A program made the position numbers and the translations under genes. From Spirogloea muscicola (taxonomy: Eukaryota > Streptophyta > Zygnematophyceae > Spirogloeales > Spirogloeaceae), in assembly GCA_009602725.1 (NCBI GenBank), contig WELB01000034.1, forward strand, positions 816,533-857,465: a DNA stretch of 40,933 nucleotides, in the 5' to 3' direction. Shown here in pieces: positions 1 through 10,345 of the stretch. Positions within the stretch are counted from its first letter, which is position 1; every line of letters begins with the position of its first letter. The notes below the pieces were generated by a model. It worked only from the letters and a program-made list of their open reading frames with translations. It did not search any database and was not told the DNA's origin.

Positions 1-11
1 GGGGGGGGGGG
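1..11. other. Poly-G at contig start
   Basis: Eleven G residues open the window. Together with the poly-T at the other end this looks like a contig edge rather than a biological element. Nothing else is visible before the possible endonuclease fragment that follows. Confidence 0.6.
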
Positions 12-59
12 CGGGGTCGGCACCGGGCCGAGCGAGGCCGTTCGATCGTCTCCTGCCGA

Positions 60-122
60 TCCTCGATCCGACGAGCTGCTGCCGCTGTGCTTCGCCTGGC
101 ATCATCGCCGATGTGGTGACAC
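60..122 (+). pseudogene. Possible tiny fragment of retrotransposon endonuclease domain
   Basis: One plus-strand frame reads PGIIADVVTR here. This resembles the core of the C-terminal nuclease of the longer elements in this window, which read RIIADFVTTD (about 10.3-10.2 kb, minus) and RIIADVVTTD (about 14.9 kb, minus). The match is short and nothing upstream aligns, so this may be only a truncated remnant at the contig edge. It lies directly against the tandem hairpin repeats. Confidence 0.35.
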
Positions 123-125
123 GGA

Positions 126-390
126 AGAAGTGGCTCTCTCCCACTGGGGGCAAGGGCTGTGAGAAGCCAGCCCCGAAAAGAATGGACAAGGTTCGAAGGG
201 GCCAGACTACGAGCTAGGCAGCGACTGCTGGCCGCGCTTGCTCTCAGAAGACGAAGAAGAAGTGGCTCTCCCACTGGGGGCAAGGGCTGTGAGAAGCCAG
301 CCCGAAAAGAATGGACAAGGTTCGAAGGGGCCAGACTACGAGCTAGGCAGCGACTGCTGGGCCTGAAGAGGCTATGGCAGAACGGGTGAC
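126..390 (-). repeat. Tandem pair of about 120-bp hairpin repeat units
   Basis: Two near-identical units start at about 126 and 250. Each reads GTGGCTCTCCCACTGGGGG, a CAAGGGCTGTGAGAAGCCAG stem region, then GAATGGACAAGGTTCGAAGG and a block ending GCAGCGACTGCTGG. On the minus strand the core is CCATTCTTTTCGGGCTGGC, loop, CAGCCCTTGCCCC. The flank at 362-390 is the reverse complement of the 3' UTR seen in the retrotransposon copies at 14.4 kb and 33.1-33.5 kb (CCGTTCTGCCATAGCC type). The array is therefore the 3' tail of a largely deleted copy on the minus strand. Confidence 0.75.
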
Positions 391-499
391 AGCTGACGGC
401 ATCGACTCCGCCCATCCCACCAGATCGGCGTCGGTTGCAGGGCAACGCGGCCGGCCTGGAAAGGATGAGAAGTGGCACTCCCAATGGGGAGTGCCACAT

Positions 500-650
500 C
501 TCCTTCAGACCTTGTCCATTCTTTTGGGCTGGCCTCTCCCAGCCACCACTTAATCTGGCCGCGCTTGCTTGCTCCCAATGGGGGCAAGGGCTGTGTAAAG
601 CCAGCTCGGAAAAGAATCGACGAAGGTTCGAAGGGGCCAAACGACGGAGG
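500..650. repeat. Two hairpin repeat units in inverted orientation
   Basis: A plus-oriented unit (about 503-566; CTTGTCCATTCTTTTGGGCT, loop CCTCTC, CCAGCC, then CACTTAATCTGGCCGCGCTT) is followed at once by a minus-oriented unit (about 571-650; CCCAATGGGGGCAAGGGCTG ... AAAGCCAGC ... GGTTCGAAGGGGCC). The pair could fold back on itself. It lies directly upstream of the truncated retrotransposon copy that begins near 655. Confidence 0.75.
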
Positions 651-654
651 GGGC

Positions 655-1090
655 CTAAAATGGTCGGCCAGGAGGCCCGGGGCAAGGAGCGAAAATATGC
701 CGATCACCCGGTGGGGGATGAATTCGCGGCCCTGGCGATGGATGTACTCGGGGCTTTCGGCAGCAGCTGGCTGGATCTCCTCCAGCGGCTTGCCCGCCAG
801 GCCATTGACCGGCGGCCGGGTCTGCCAGGGGCAATGCCCGGCTTCAAGGCCGCCGGATCGCTCGCCCAAGTCTTCCGCATGCGCCTGGCTGTATCGTTTC
901 ACCCGCTCCCTTGCCCCACGCCGTCCACACGCGAGCAGGCCGTGCTATGGCCGCCGCCTCTGGGTCTCGGCGGAGTGCCTCTTTCCCTAAAGCGAGCTAC
1001 TCAGATCTGATGTTGCTCACTGTGGGTACTGAGCTTCCCTCAGCATCGTCTGTGTGTTTTGTAGTGCTTTAAAGTGTAGCCCTTTTTCCG
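655..1090 (+). pseudogene. 5'-truncated non-LTR retrotransposon, C-terminal end and 3' UTR
   Basis: The frame running to 1010 reads ARGKERKYADH, then GDEFAALAMDV, LARQAIDRRPGLPGAMPGF and GSLAQVFRM. These match, almost residue for residue, the C-terminus of the long element on the minus strand at about 10.2-9.85 kb. The following non-coding tail (GATGTTGCTCACT, GGGTACTGAGCTT, TCTGTGTGTTTTG) is shared with the 3' end of that element too. Reverse transcriptase and nuclease core are missing, the usual outcome of aborted target-primed reverse transcription. The tail leads straight into a hairpin unit at about 1108. Confidence 0.75.
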
Positions 1091-1103
1091 GCTCCTCATT
1101 CTT

Positions 1104-1330
1104 TGGCTTTGGACACTGTCCATTCTTTTTTGGGCTGGCTTTGCCAGCTCCTCTTCTCTATGGGCGAGCACTTCCTCCTTTTCACTTGGCCACTTGGCCA
1201 CTTCGGCCCTTTGGAGAGATGGAGAAGCGTAGTGAGCTCACAGCAATTGACCTCTCTGGGCTTCCTCTCACAGCCGTCGTCCTCTACTGGAAGCGTCTTT
1301 CTTCTGAACGAGAACGCGAGCTCATCCAAA
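1104..1330 (+). repeat. Two further plus-oriented hairpin units
   Basis: Unit one (about 1108-1175) reads GGACACTGTCCATTC, then GGGCTGGCTTTGCCAGC, then CTCTTCTCTATGGGCGAGCA, the same subtype as at 9.72-9.78 kb and 32.9-33.2 kb. A second, diverged unit (about 1230-1300) reads GGGCTTCCTCTCACAGCC followed by GTCGTCCTCTACTGGAAG and CTTTCTTCTG, a subtype also seen at 18.2 and 19.8 kb. Confidence 0.65.
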
Positions 1331-1497
1331 ACTAAGTGAGCTCTTCCACAAAGGCCGCGGGCTGGGAACGGTCAGCCCACATGGGGGGGGAGCGGAGAGA
1401 AGCAGCTGCATTCTTGGTAAGTAACTCTCTCCAGCGGTAGAGCTCCTCCTCCTACTTCTGCCCTTCTACGCCCATCCCCCCCCTTATGCAAAGCTTG

Positions 1498-1562
1498 TCT
1501 TCTGGAGGGGGCAAGGGCTGCTGAGGGCCAGCCCACCAGAATGTCAATAGCTGCTTCCTCTC
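1498..1562 (-). repeat. Hairpin repeat unit
   Basis: GGAGGGGGCAAGGGCTGCTG, then AGGGCCAGCCCACCAGAATG. On the minus strand this is GACATTCTGGTGGGCTGGCC, a loop, CAGCCCTTGCCCCC, the same arrangement as the other units. Confidence 0.6.
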
Positions 1563-2128
1563 CATCTTGCACGGACGGCACTGTGCTCAGGTCATTGCAG
1601 CTCGCCGGGGTTGCACAGAGCGAGAAGCCCCCTCATACATTGACCGCGCTCTGATCTCTCCGCGTCAGTCGGGTCCCGACATCAGTGCCCCTCAGACATG
1701 CTGCGGCTCAGACTCGCTGGCCCAATGGCCATTGCCCAGGAAGCTACCAACGAGGCGTGACAGCTTCATCAGATTGACTCGTTGAGGTCTGTGGCTCAGG
1801 ACCCGTGGTTATCTAATTGCATCGCAGGCACTCCTGTCATTGATCTCTAGCTGGCCCTTCTGCAGCTGCCACTTTACCGTGCAAGCCAGCTTCACCTGGC
1901 CCTGGCACCTGATCAGCAAACAGCAGGTCCTTCCCTCCTGCTACAGATATTCTCATAGAGGAAGGCGAGGCAGTGTGCGCAAGCGCGGCACAGGCAAAGT
2001 AAGCAAAGCCCAGCTCAGGTGGTGCTGGGCACACGAGCGGGAGGCCAAAGGAACGAGCGACCGGCTGACAAAAGCAGCCCCACATTCCCCCCGACGCTGC
2101 TTGCGCTGTGGGAAGTGATTCCTGATGC
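1563..2128. other. Unassigned intergenic sequence
   Basis: Short open frames exist on both strands, but none carries a recognisable domain or convincing splice sites. This is probably eIF5B 3' flank plus decayed repeat sequence. Confidence 0.5.
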
Positions 2129-2133
2129 TTACA
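2129..2133 (-). terminator. Putative UGUAA polyadenylation signal of eIF5B
   Basis: TTACA on the plus strand gives TGTAA on the minus strand, about 38 nt downstream of the eIF5B stop codon. UGUAA is the usual chlorophyte poly(A) signal. A pentamer is weak evidence on its own; the position supports it. Confidence 0.35.
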
Positions 2134-2170
2134 GGGGGTATTTGTGCTCAGCAAAGCACACGACGTAGGG

Positions 2171-5100
2171 CTAGGGTATCTCATAGAGCTTCTTCAACTT
2201 GACCACTAAAACCCAGTCGTCCTTGGAAAGGTCATTCTGCACAACCAAAACATGATTATCAGGCCTGAGCCCTTCAAGCAGGATAGAGAGCTTGAAGCCA
2301 TGCCCTTCGCAACCAAAAGTCAGATGCTCACCACCATATGTCATCAGCAACAAGACAGGCTTTCACTGCTCTGCTGCCTGCGCATAATGCGACCACTACT
2401 TGCAGCTATTAAATTATGCAGCAAGGAGAAGTGGGACCTCACCCTATAGTTCTCCTTAAGAACATCAATTGAATTCCGCGTGATATGGCTTACTAGCTCA
2501 TCTTCCTGCTCAAAATGCCGCCCAAACATTTTCTGCACCTCCTCGGCATTGGTGCCCAATATCTGGAATACAAGGTTGTTCAGTGAGTATGCGCTTGTTG
2601 TGCACTTCTCTGCAGAAGGCCTTGGCAACTTACTGCACAACATGCCCCAATGTGCCAACAAGTTGCAGAATGTCCTGCCAATCTCCAGTCAACAAGAATT
2701 ACTGCCCGTTGAACAAACCAACCGGTGTGCAGTGAGCAAATAGATAGATCCTTACCTTCATTGCCACAGCCTGGCCCTTCTTTGCCATGTCAACAACTTT
2801 GTGATTGATCTCAATAGAAGCAATCTTGCCTATGTCTATGAAACCCTTGGATGGCACACAAATAGGTGTGCCAATCTGGAACAAAGCCCAATAATTTTTC
2901 AGCTATGAAGGACATGCGGAAGATGTTCATTCATTATAGATGCTGTACACAGCAGCTGATGTGCTTTTTGATGCAGCAGGATCAGGAAACAGGACAAAAC
3001 ACAACGTGGGTGGCCCATATGTACAGCTCCTGATAACAGACATACCTTGGCAATCCCGTCAACAACCTCCACACCTAGCACGATAGGGTCCTTCTTGTTG
3101 AAGATGCAGTTGGGCAAAATCTTGAGTACGCAGGGGAAGACAGCTTCCTCTGCCTTCTCTCGGCGCCGCTCTTCTCTGAGGTTGGCCATGTAAGCCGTAA
3201 ACTGGTCAAATAGGTGGTAGATGATGTCTGCAATGAATATTCGCACCCCCACCTCCTCCGCCATCTCGCGGGCTTCCGTTGTGACCTGGCCACTCCAGAA
3301 ATGCAGATGAGTCATTCATTCTTTGATGAGCCTACCCACAAGATAATATTGCACAAGACCTTCAGCACAAGCTCTATGAGACTCGGGATTGAGAGAGCTG
3401 ACCTTCACGTCAAAAGCAAGGATGACGGCAAACTCCTTCCGCTTGCGCTCGAGCATGACAGAAGCCCGCATCACGTCCTTCTTGTGAACAGGGCCGATGC
3501 TGATACCCGACACAGGGATCTTGACGTCCGGGCTCTTGAGGAACTCCAGGAGCGCCTCAAGGGATCCAAGCGTAGACGCTTGCACGCACACGCCCTCGCC
3601 GCTCTTGTCCACCTGGCTCAGCACGGTGCCAATATCCTGCATGGCCTCCTCCTTGATGTCCTCAACGTCATCATCAGGCCCCACCACATACAGCTGAGTT
3701 CCTGCAATTGCGTGCTCCAGGCCCTGCCAGTGGAGTGCACTGTCATGAATGGACTGCACCGTAATGAAAGGGTGCCAAGGAATCAAGTTGCCAACCAAGC
3801 TGGTGGGGCCAAGTGTGACAGTGAATGCAATGTGCAACCTTCATGCAGTACAGTGCAGCAACTTAGTGACATGAATATCATCATCAGCCTTACTTGTGCA
3901 GTTATCTTGATTCCTTGTGCAGCCTTCAGCTCCTTATGGTGAAGGTAGGAGCCCTGCAGCAACAGAGTCCACTCTTAGGTCAGCCTTATCTGTCAGATTT
4001 TCAGATGGCAGCTTCAGCATCTTCTCAAATGATAGCTCGCTTCAGCCTACGATGAAAGATGGACTAATCTGGTCCCTGAGAATCTGTTCTGAAGATAATT
4101 TTCACTGAAATTGATGATTTGGGTGACCCGGCTGGTGTCTGGAATAATAAACATCAACATGGATGACCCTTGCTGACCTTAATGCGCAGCTCCTTCATAG
4201 GGTGCGGCGTCAAGAGCGCTCTGATCGTTGTCACAATTGGTCCCTGCGGTAAATCACAGCGTCAGTGTGCTTAAATGCATAACCCATCATAACCTCCTGC
4301 TACATTGCATCCAGGAGTAAGCACCTGACCATGCATGCCTTCCAGACTGGTGAACCAAGCTGACCTGCAGGCCAGGCACAACAATCTGATCTCCTTCGTG
4401 CAGGATGCCATTTACGAGGACAACATCAATGGTTGTTCCAAGCCCCTCCACGACCTTCACTTCCAACACTGTGCACTGTTCACATCAACATGCAACCAGA
4501 AGGTGGCATTAGTTCCACAGAGCATATACGAGACCAAAGTGGACGCTTATTCTGAGTGGTAGCTCAAGTGGATGGGCTTCAAGGCTCTTGTCGCTCTTGA
4601 TTGGCCAGGTGCGTAGACAGATGTCAAGGTTGGATCTTCAAGCTACCTGGACTTCGGTGATGAACATGAGCTTCTCCTCCATCATCTTTTGAGTGAGCTG
4701 GACCAGTAGCAAGAGAATGTCGGGAATGCCTTCACCACTGCAGGCAGAAGACCCAAGACTTGATTCAGTATTCATATAATTTGATCAATCCAATATTGCA
4801 TCCCCATGATCTCCACTTTCGTGCTCTCACCTGATGGCACTTGTAGGCACTATGCTGAGGTACTTGCGAATGTCTGGATTCTTGTAGTAAAGGGATGAGT
4901 TGAGCCCTTGCTCCTTGAGTTGCGTAATTATCTGTTCGAGAGGTGCAGGTCAAGTCCTGCTGTGTCCAAGCATTTGAATGGTGTAGCTTGCTATTGTGCC
5001 AATTCTTTGAAAGACATCGTAGCTTGCTAACTCATACTGTCGACAAGAGGCCTACCAACTCAGACAACAAACCCTAATTCAATATACTAATTGAGCAAGC

Positions 5101-8100
5101 AGGGAGCTTGCCTGTTCAGATCGTCGATCAAACTCAAGGATCACATCCCTGTTCTGCTGTTTTAAGCATGCTCGGATCGGCGCATTTAGCATGGGTTTCC
5201 AGCTATACAGACGGTCCACCTGATCATGAAGCAACGGCAAGCACTCACATGTCTTAGCGAAGAGTTGACGATTGCCCAGCATTGCATGCTCGTCAGAACA
5301 GTAAGAAGACAGCAGTATTGGAGGAGTCCAGTATTCTGTCTCTCTTTCTCAAGACCCTGGAGCATTTACTATCTAGCCTGATGGTCTACAACTGATCAGA
5401 CAGGTGGGCAAGGGGGTCAACCTTGTTCATGGCCACGATGAAAGGGGTCTTTTTGCTCTTTAGGAGGTTCAGCGACTCAATGGTCTGCGGCTCCAAGCCA
5501 TGCATGATGTCCACCACCAGGATGGCGATGTCGCACAGGCTCGAACCCCGGGCCCTCAAGTTGGTGAACGACTCGTGGCCGGGCGTGTCAATGATCAGGA
5601 GACCTGGGACACGCAGCGTGGCGTCGGCCTTGAGCTCCTTGGTGCGCTCTCGAATGTTCTCCATGGGGAAGTACGTTGCCCCAATCTGCTGCGTGATGCC
5701 CCCTGCCTCGCCCTCCTGCACGTTGGTCCGCCGGATGCAATCCAGCAGCTTCGTCTTGCCTGTGTCTACATGGCCCAGAATGCAGCAAATGGGCGACCGC
5801 AGATCCTCAGCGCTACGCTGGCTCAGCGCCTCCGCCTTGCGCGCCTCCCGCCGTTGTCGTGCCTCGCGCTTCTTCCTCACAGTCACGTTGTCATCCTCAC
5901 TGTCTGTCCCAGACTCACTTGTCATGTCGCTCTCGTCCTCGTCATCGTCCTCCAATTCATTCTCGCTCCCAGACTCGGCAGCCTGGCGCTGCGGCTGCTT
6001 TGTTGGCCCTCGGGCCTTGATCGGCGCCTCCCTGGAGGTGGACGCCTGCTTGACCAAAGTCTTCTTTGCCGGCTCCGCTCTAGCCATGGGCTTCGTCGAT
6101 GTTCTGGTAGCAGCAGCAGTGCGTTCCTCCTCGCTTTCCTCCTCGTCCTCGTCAAAAGCGCCCCGCTTCTTGAGCGCAGGCAGCGCAACGTCATCTGCGT
6201 CCCAGCTCTTGGCATCCCATTCGTCTTCCTCCTCCTCCTCCTTCTCTTCCTCCTCCTCCTCCCCCTCCTCCTCCTCCTCCTCCTCCTGAACTGCAGCAGA
6301 CGGCTCGGCCTCCTCTTGCACAACAGCCTCTGTCTGCTGCACAGAGTCCTCCTCCTGGTACTCCTCGTTGTCCTCCTGGTGATCCTCAATAGCCTGCTCG
6401 GCTGCCCTCTCCGAGGGCTTGGCATCCACAACCTCCCCCACCTTGTCATCCACCAAGTCGCCAGGGTGATGAACTTCGTCAGCCGACGTCTGAGCGCTTG
6501 GCCTCCGCTTCTTCCTGCTCTCGTAAATGACCTTCTTCTTCTGAGCGCCAGGCGTTGGTGGCTCGGCAGCGTCCACCTCCTTATCAGCATCTAGCCCCGC
6601 CTGGGCCAGGAGCTGCTGGCGCATCGCCGCCAAGCGCTTAGCCTCCTCCTTTTGCTTGCCTGTATGCCGGACGTTTATAATGAATTCCATAAGTGGCCAC
6701 AGTGCACTTGCGCATAAGAAAGTTCATACTCAATACAAGTCGTCCACAGGGCTCAGAACAATACATGAATTCGCAGATCAGGGACCTCGTTGCCCATACC
6801 AGTGAGCAGCAAACCCTCCTTCTTCTTCTGCAGGAGCTTCTCCTTCTCGCGCTCCTTGCGCCGCTTCTTGGCCTCCTCCTTCTGCCGCTCCAGCTCAGCA
6901 AGACGAGCCTCCTCCTCCTCCTCCCTGCGCCGCTGCTCCTCCTCCTCCGCGCGCCGCTTCTCCTCAGCCTCCTTGAGCCGCGCGAGCCTCTCCTGCATCT
7001 CCCGCACGTGCTTTGGCAGCTTCTTGTCAGTGCCGGCCTTGCCTTTGGCAGCCGGCGTGGCAGCTGCCACCACTGTCACGGCCTCTGCTGCAGTCGCGGC
7101 GTCGCCAGCATCTGTCTCCTTATTCTCAGCCGCAGCGGCTTTGGCGGCTTTCTCCTTCTCCTTCTTCTTCCGCTTCTTTTTGGCAGCTGCCGACTCGGGC
7201 GCACCTGGCTCTTGCAACTCGTCATCGTTGCCACCCTCGACTGCCGCTGCCTCGGCCACAGCCCCGTCTCCATCCACAGACGACTCTGCCGCCACGGAAG
7301 CCAAGGGGGGACTCTCTTCTGACGCAGGGACCGCCCGAGCCTGAGGAGCAGCCGGTGAGGCACCCTTGGGGGGTCCTTCGAGCTCTGCCAGTAGCGCGTC
7401 GATCTCGTCCTCCTCCTCCTGTGTGCGCAACTTCCCCTTCTTCCCTTTCTTTCCCTTCTTGGCACCAGCAGCAACCGCTGCCAAGTCGGCACTGTCAGCA
7501 CCAGCGCCGCCGCTTGCCGCAGCAGCCTCGTTCATTGACACGCCCTCCGGCAAGGCCGCATCAGCTGCCACCGGTGCTGCAGCTGCTGCCTCCACCTCGA
7601 CCGATGCTGATGCCTGGGTCTGCTGCGATGACGACGCTGCCATCTTTGATGGGCCATCGAGCTCAGCTAGGAGAGCTTCAATGTCATCCTCATCCTGCAA
7701 GGCTCGCAGCGACGCTGCGCCGCCCGTCTCCTTGCCCTTCTTACCCTTCTTCTTGTCATCAAGGAATTGTACAGCGGTGTCGTCGACCCCGTGCACAGCA
7801 TCCGTCTCCAACGGCCCTGCCTCCTGTGGATCGCTGCCGCCCTCGATAGCCGATGGTGATGCAGTATCTGTCGAGGCCGCCGCTCCAGCTTTGGGCAGGC
7901 CATCCATTTCAGCAAGCCGCACGTCTTCCTCTGCAGCATCCTCTCTGAATTCCTTCTTGCCCTTCTTGCCCTTTTTCTTCTTGCCCTCGAATGTGATTGC
8001 CACCTCCTCGCCATCTGCATCAGTTGCGGTAGTGGCGTCAGACTCCTGCCGCTGGCCTTTGGCAGCCCCGTTCATGGCCACCATTGGCGGCTCCTTATTC

Positions 8101-9491
8101 ACCGATCCCCGGGCTGGACTCTCTGCTGCATCCGACACAGCTTCCAGCTTTCTATCGAGCTCGGACATCTCCCCCTCATTCTCCAGATCCTGTGGCCCCT
8201 TCTTTCCCTTCTTCCCCTTCTTCTTCTTGCCACTGAAGGCAAGCACCTGAACATCAGCATCCTCCTCAATCTTCGCAACTGCCATCTCCTGCTGGCGGTC
8301 GTCGCCGCTGACCCCGTTCGACGTGCTGGGCTCTGCTGCGTCCACCGCCGCTTCTGCTGGTGCAACAGCGGCTGCCTCTGGCGGGCCCTCGAGCTCGGGC
8401 AGGACGTCGTCCATCTCGGCCTCATCCTCCACGCCCTGCACAGCCTTCACCCCCTTCTTCCCCACCTTCCGTATCCCGCCAAGAGCTGCTGCCATCGTGG
8501 CGTCCTCGCCCTCGACGTCCGACGGCAAAGCCTCAGGCTCCTCATCGTCCTCTGCTGCCACAACAACGCTCGCAGAGGCAGGCCGTCCGGCTAGCACAGC
8601 GTCCTCGTCCTCCTCGTCTGGCTCCTGCACCGCCTTCTTCCCCTTCTTCCTAGCCTTCTTCTTACTGCCCGCAGAGCTGGCGATCGACGCATCATCGTCC
8701 TCCTCCCGACGCTCGCTGTCGCCGGCATGAGCGCCATTTGTCGCCGTCGCCGCCGCCTCTGCCGCTGGCGCCGCGCTGCCGAGCTCGGCCAGGAGCGAGT
8801 CCATCTCGGCATAATCGTCGTCCAGCCCCTCCCGCGTCGACTTCTTCCCGGCCTTCCCCTTCTTCTTCCGGCCGCCAGCAATGGCTGCCGGGAGGCCTGC
8901 AGCTCCCCCGTCGTCCGCCTCCTTGTGCTCCTCATCCTTGCCGAACCCGTTCACAGCCGCCGCTGGCTGGCTGCCGCCGCCGCCGCCGAGCTCGGTCAGC
9001 AGCGCGTCCATCTCGGCCTCGTCGTCCACGTCCCGGGCCGCCTTCTTGCCCGCCTTCCCCTTCTTCTTCCTGCCGCCGAGTGCGGCCGCCAGCGCCAACA
9101 AGCCGTCCTCGTCGTTGTCAGTGGCGGCCGCCGCCGCCGCCCCCGGCGGCTCGTCACCGTCTTCCGCACCGTTCGCATGCGCCGCCGCCGCCGGCGCCGC
9201 GTCGCGCTCCGGCTCGCCGCCGAGCTCCGCCAGAAGCGCGTTCATGGCGGCCTCGTCGTCCTCCTCCTGCGCAGCCTTCCTGCCCTTCTTGCCCTTCTTC
9301 TTGCCGCCGCCAACGGAAGACGCCGCGCCCGCCACNCCGCCGCCGCCGCCGCCGCGACGCGAGCCACCTGCCGCGCCCTTGGGGTTAGGCCACGGTCGCG
9401 ACGGCTGAAAGCCGCCACTCGGGCCAAGGCGTACCCCGGACACGGCTCTCACCGTCAGGCACGACGTTACTAAACGGCCTTTCGCAACCAT
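2171..9491 (-). CDS. eIF5B: Translation initiation factor eIF5B (IF2-type GTPase), 13 exons
   Basis: eIF5B is the cytosolic GTPase that joins the 60S subunit to the 48S complex. Exons on the minus strand: 9491-6800, 6659-5422, 5219-5112, 4931-4831, 4737-4647, 4475-4365, 4243-4178, 3953-3894, 3723-3403, 3285-3046, 2875-2756, 2562-2443, 2236-2171; all junction phases agree. This gives about 1,777 residues against about 1,220 in human. The N-terminal half is lysine/acidic and repetitive. The G domain starts near residue 1,190: [18 protein letters not shown] (switch 1), [14 protein letters not shown]. Later come PTSAIS, the linker [39 protein letters not shown]-like [33 protein letters not shown] and the C-terminal helix ending LKKLYEIP. 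The intron after 5112 has a GC donor (GCAAGC); the rest are GT-AG. The start is uncertain: ATG 9491 is chosen because the in-frame ATG at 9530 lies in a dispersed repeat; an extra 5' exon is possible. An N base at 9336 hides one residue. Confidence 0.95.
7130..9315 (-). repeat. Tandem lysine/acidic modules inside eIF5B exon 1
   Basis: Nine to ten copies, each 60-100 residues, pair a basic block (KKKGKKGKK or [12 protein letters not shown]) with an acidic-leucine block ([15 protein letters not shown]) and an Ala/Pro-rich spacer. The first follows residue 60 or so; the last basic block is [12 protein letters not shown]. Later copies are more diverged (LDRKLEA, EMDGLP). Metazoan eIF5B has a few looser blocks of the same type near its N-terminus, so this looks like expansion of an ancestral module. 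Confidence 0.85.
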
Positions 9492-9512
9492 CGCAGCGGG
9501 CCCAGGAGAGAA

Positions 9513-9565
9513 GGCGCGCGCGGAGCGCATGAAATTGAAAGGGAGGCCAATCCTAGCCTTACAGA
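9513..9565. repeat. About 50-bp repeat shared with 16171-16222
   Basis: GAAGGCGCGCG, then GGGAGGCCAATCCTAGCCTT here, and GAAGGCGCGCG, then GGGAGGCCAATTCGAGCCTT at 16171-16222, both in plus orientation. It overlaps the upstream in-frame ATG (9530) of eIF5B and marks the edge of the accessory island. Confidence 0.6.
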
Positions 9566-9699
9566 TATCTTGGTAACGGGGGTAACGAGCTAGCTAATGG
9601 GGACACTAATATCCTCGAGTTAGCAAGTACTACATGTTTGACAAGCCAAGCTGAGGAGCCAGACAAGAACAGCTCTTCCAGTGTACGGCAGTGGCTGTG

Positions 9700-9795
9700 A
9701 GGAAAGAAAGTGCTCGCCCATAGATAAGAGGGGCTGGCAAAGCCAGCCCAAAAGAGAATGGACAATGTCCGAAGCCAAAGAAAGAGGAGCCGGAA
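9700..9795 (-). repeat. Hairpin unit in the 3' tail of the long retrotransposon
   Basis: On the minus strand: CGGACATTGTCCATTCTC, then the near-perfect stem GGGCTGGCTTTGCCAGCCC (8-bp arms, 3-base loop), then CTCTTATCTATGGGCGAGCA. It follows the 3' UTR of the element (9840-9800) at the same distance as in the truncated copy at 655-1090. Confidence 0.75.
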
Positions 9796-10179
9796 AAAGG
9801 ACTACACTACAAACACTGCAAAACACATAGACGATGCAGAGGTAAGCTCAGTACCCACGAGTGAGCAACATCAGGTCTGAGTAGCTCGCTGCAGGGAAAG
9901 AGGCACCCCACCGAGACCCAGAGGCGGCCTGCTCGCGTGTGGACGGCGTGGACAAGGGAGCGTTGAAGCGATACCGTCAGGCTGATGTGGAAGACTTGGG
10001 CGAGCGATCCGGCGGCGTTGAAGCCGGGCATCGCCCCTGGCAGACCCGGCCGCCGGTCAATGGCCTGGCGGGCAAGCCGCTGAAGGAGATCCAGCCAGCG
10101 GCTGCCTAAAGCCTCGTGTACATCCATCGCCAGGGCCGCGAATTCATCACCAATCCGGTGATCGGCATATTTTCGCTCC

Positions 10180-10345
10180 TTGCCCCGGGCCGCCAGGCCG
10201 ACCTCGCGCCCTGCAAACGACGCCGATCTGGTGGGATTGGGGGAGTCGATGCAGTCAGTTGTCACAAAATCGGCGATGATGCGGGGACCGCCGCCGGGGG
10301 GGATGGCGACCAGGTCGGCGCGTTGTGTATGGGGCTGGCTGTCTG
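10180..10345 (-). pseudogene. Restriction-like endonuclease core of the long element
   Basis: A variable loop of Pro/Gly separates RADLVAI from RIIADFVTTD, giving the D-x(n)-(E/D)xx spacing expected of PD-(D/E)XK nucleases at the C-terminus of RLE-class LINEs. The copy at 14.9 kb keeps the same positions (RRVDLVATTPGGGGRIIADV). The assignment rests on motif and position, not on a search. Confidence 0.55.

Noticed and set aside
126-375. CRISPR-like direct repeats
   Set aside because: There are only two units of about 120 bp with no spacers, in a eukaryotic genome; they match the dispersed hairpin family.
5423-6594. Long plus-strand open frames opposite eIF5B
   Set aside because: They are mirror images of the acidic, Lys/Glu-rich coding sequence of eIF5B (Leu/Ser-rich translations) and carry no domain.
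6790-9473. Ser/Pro/Arg-rich open frames on both strands over eIF5B exon 1
   Set aside because: GC-rich repetitive coding DNA keeps several frames open; only the frame with KKKGKKGKK and DALLAELGG modules continues into the G domain.
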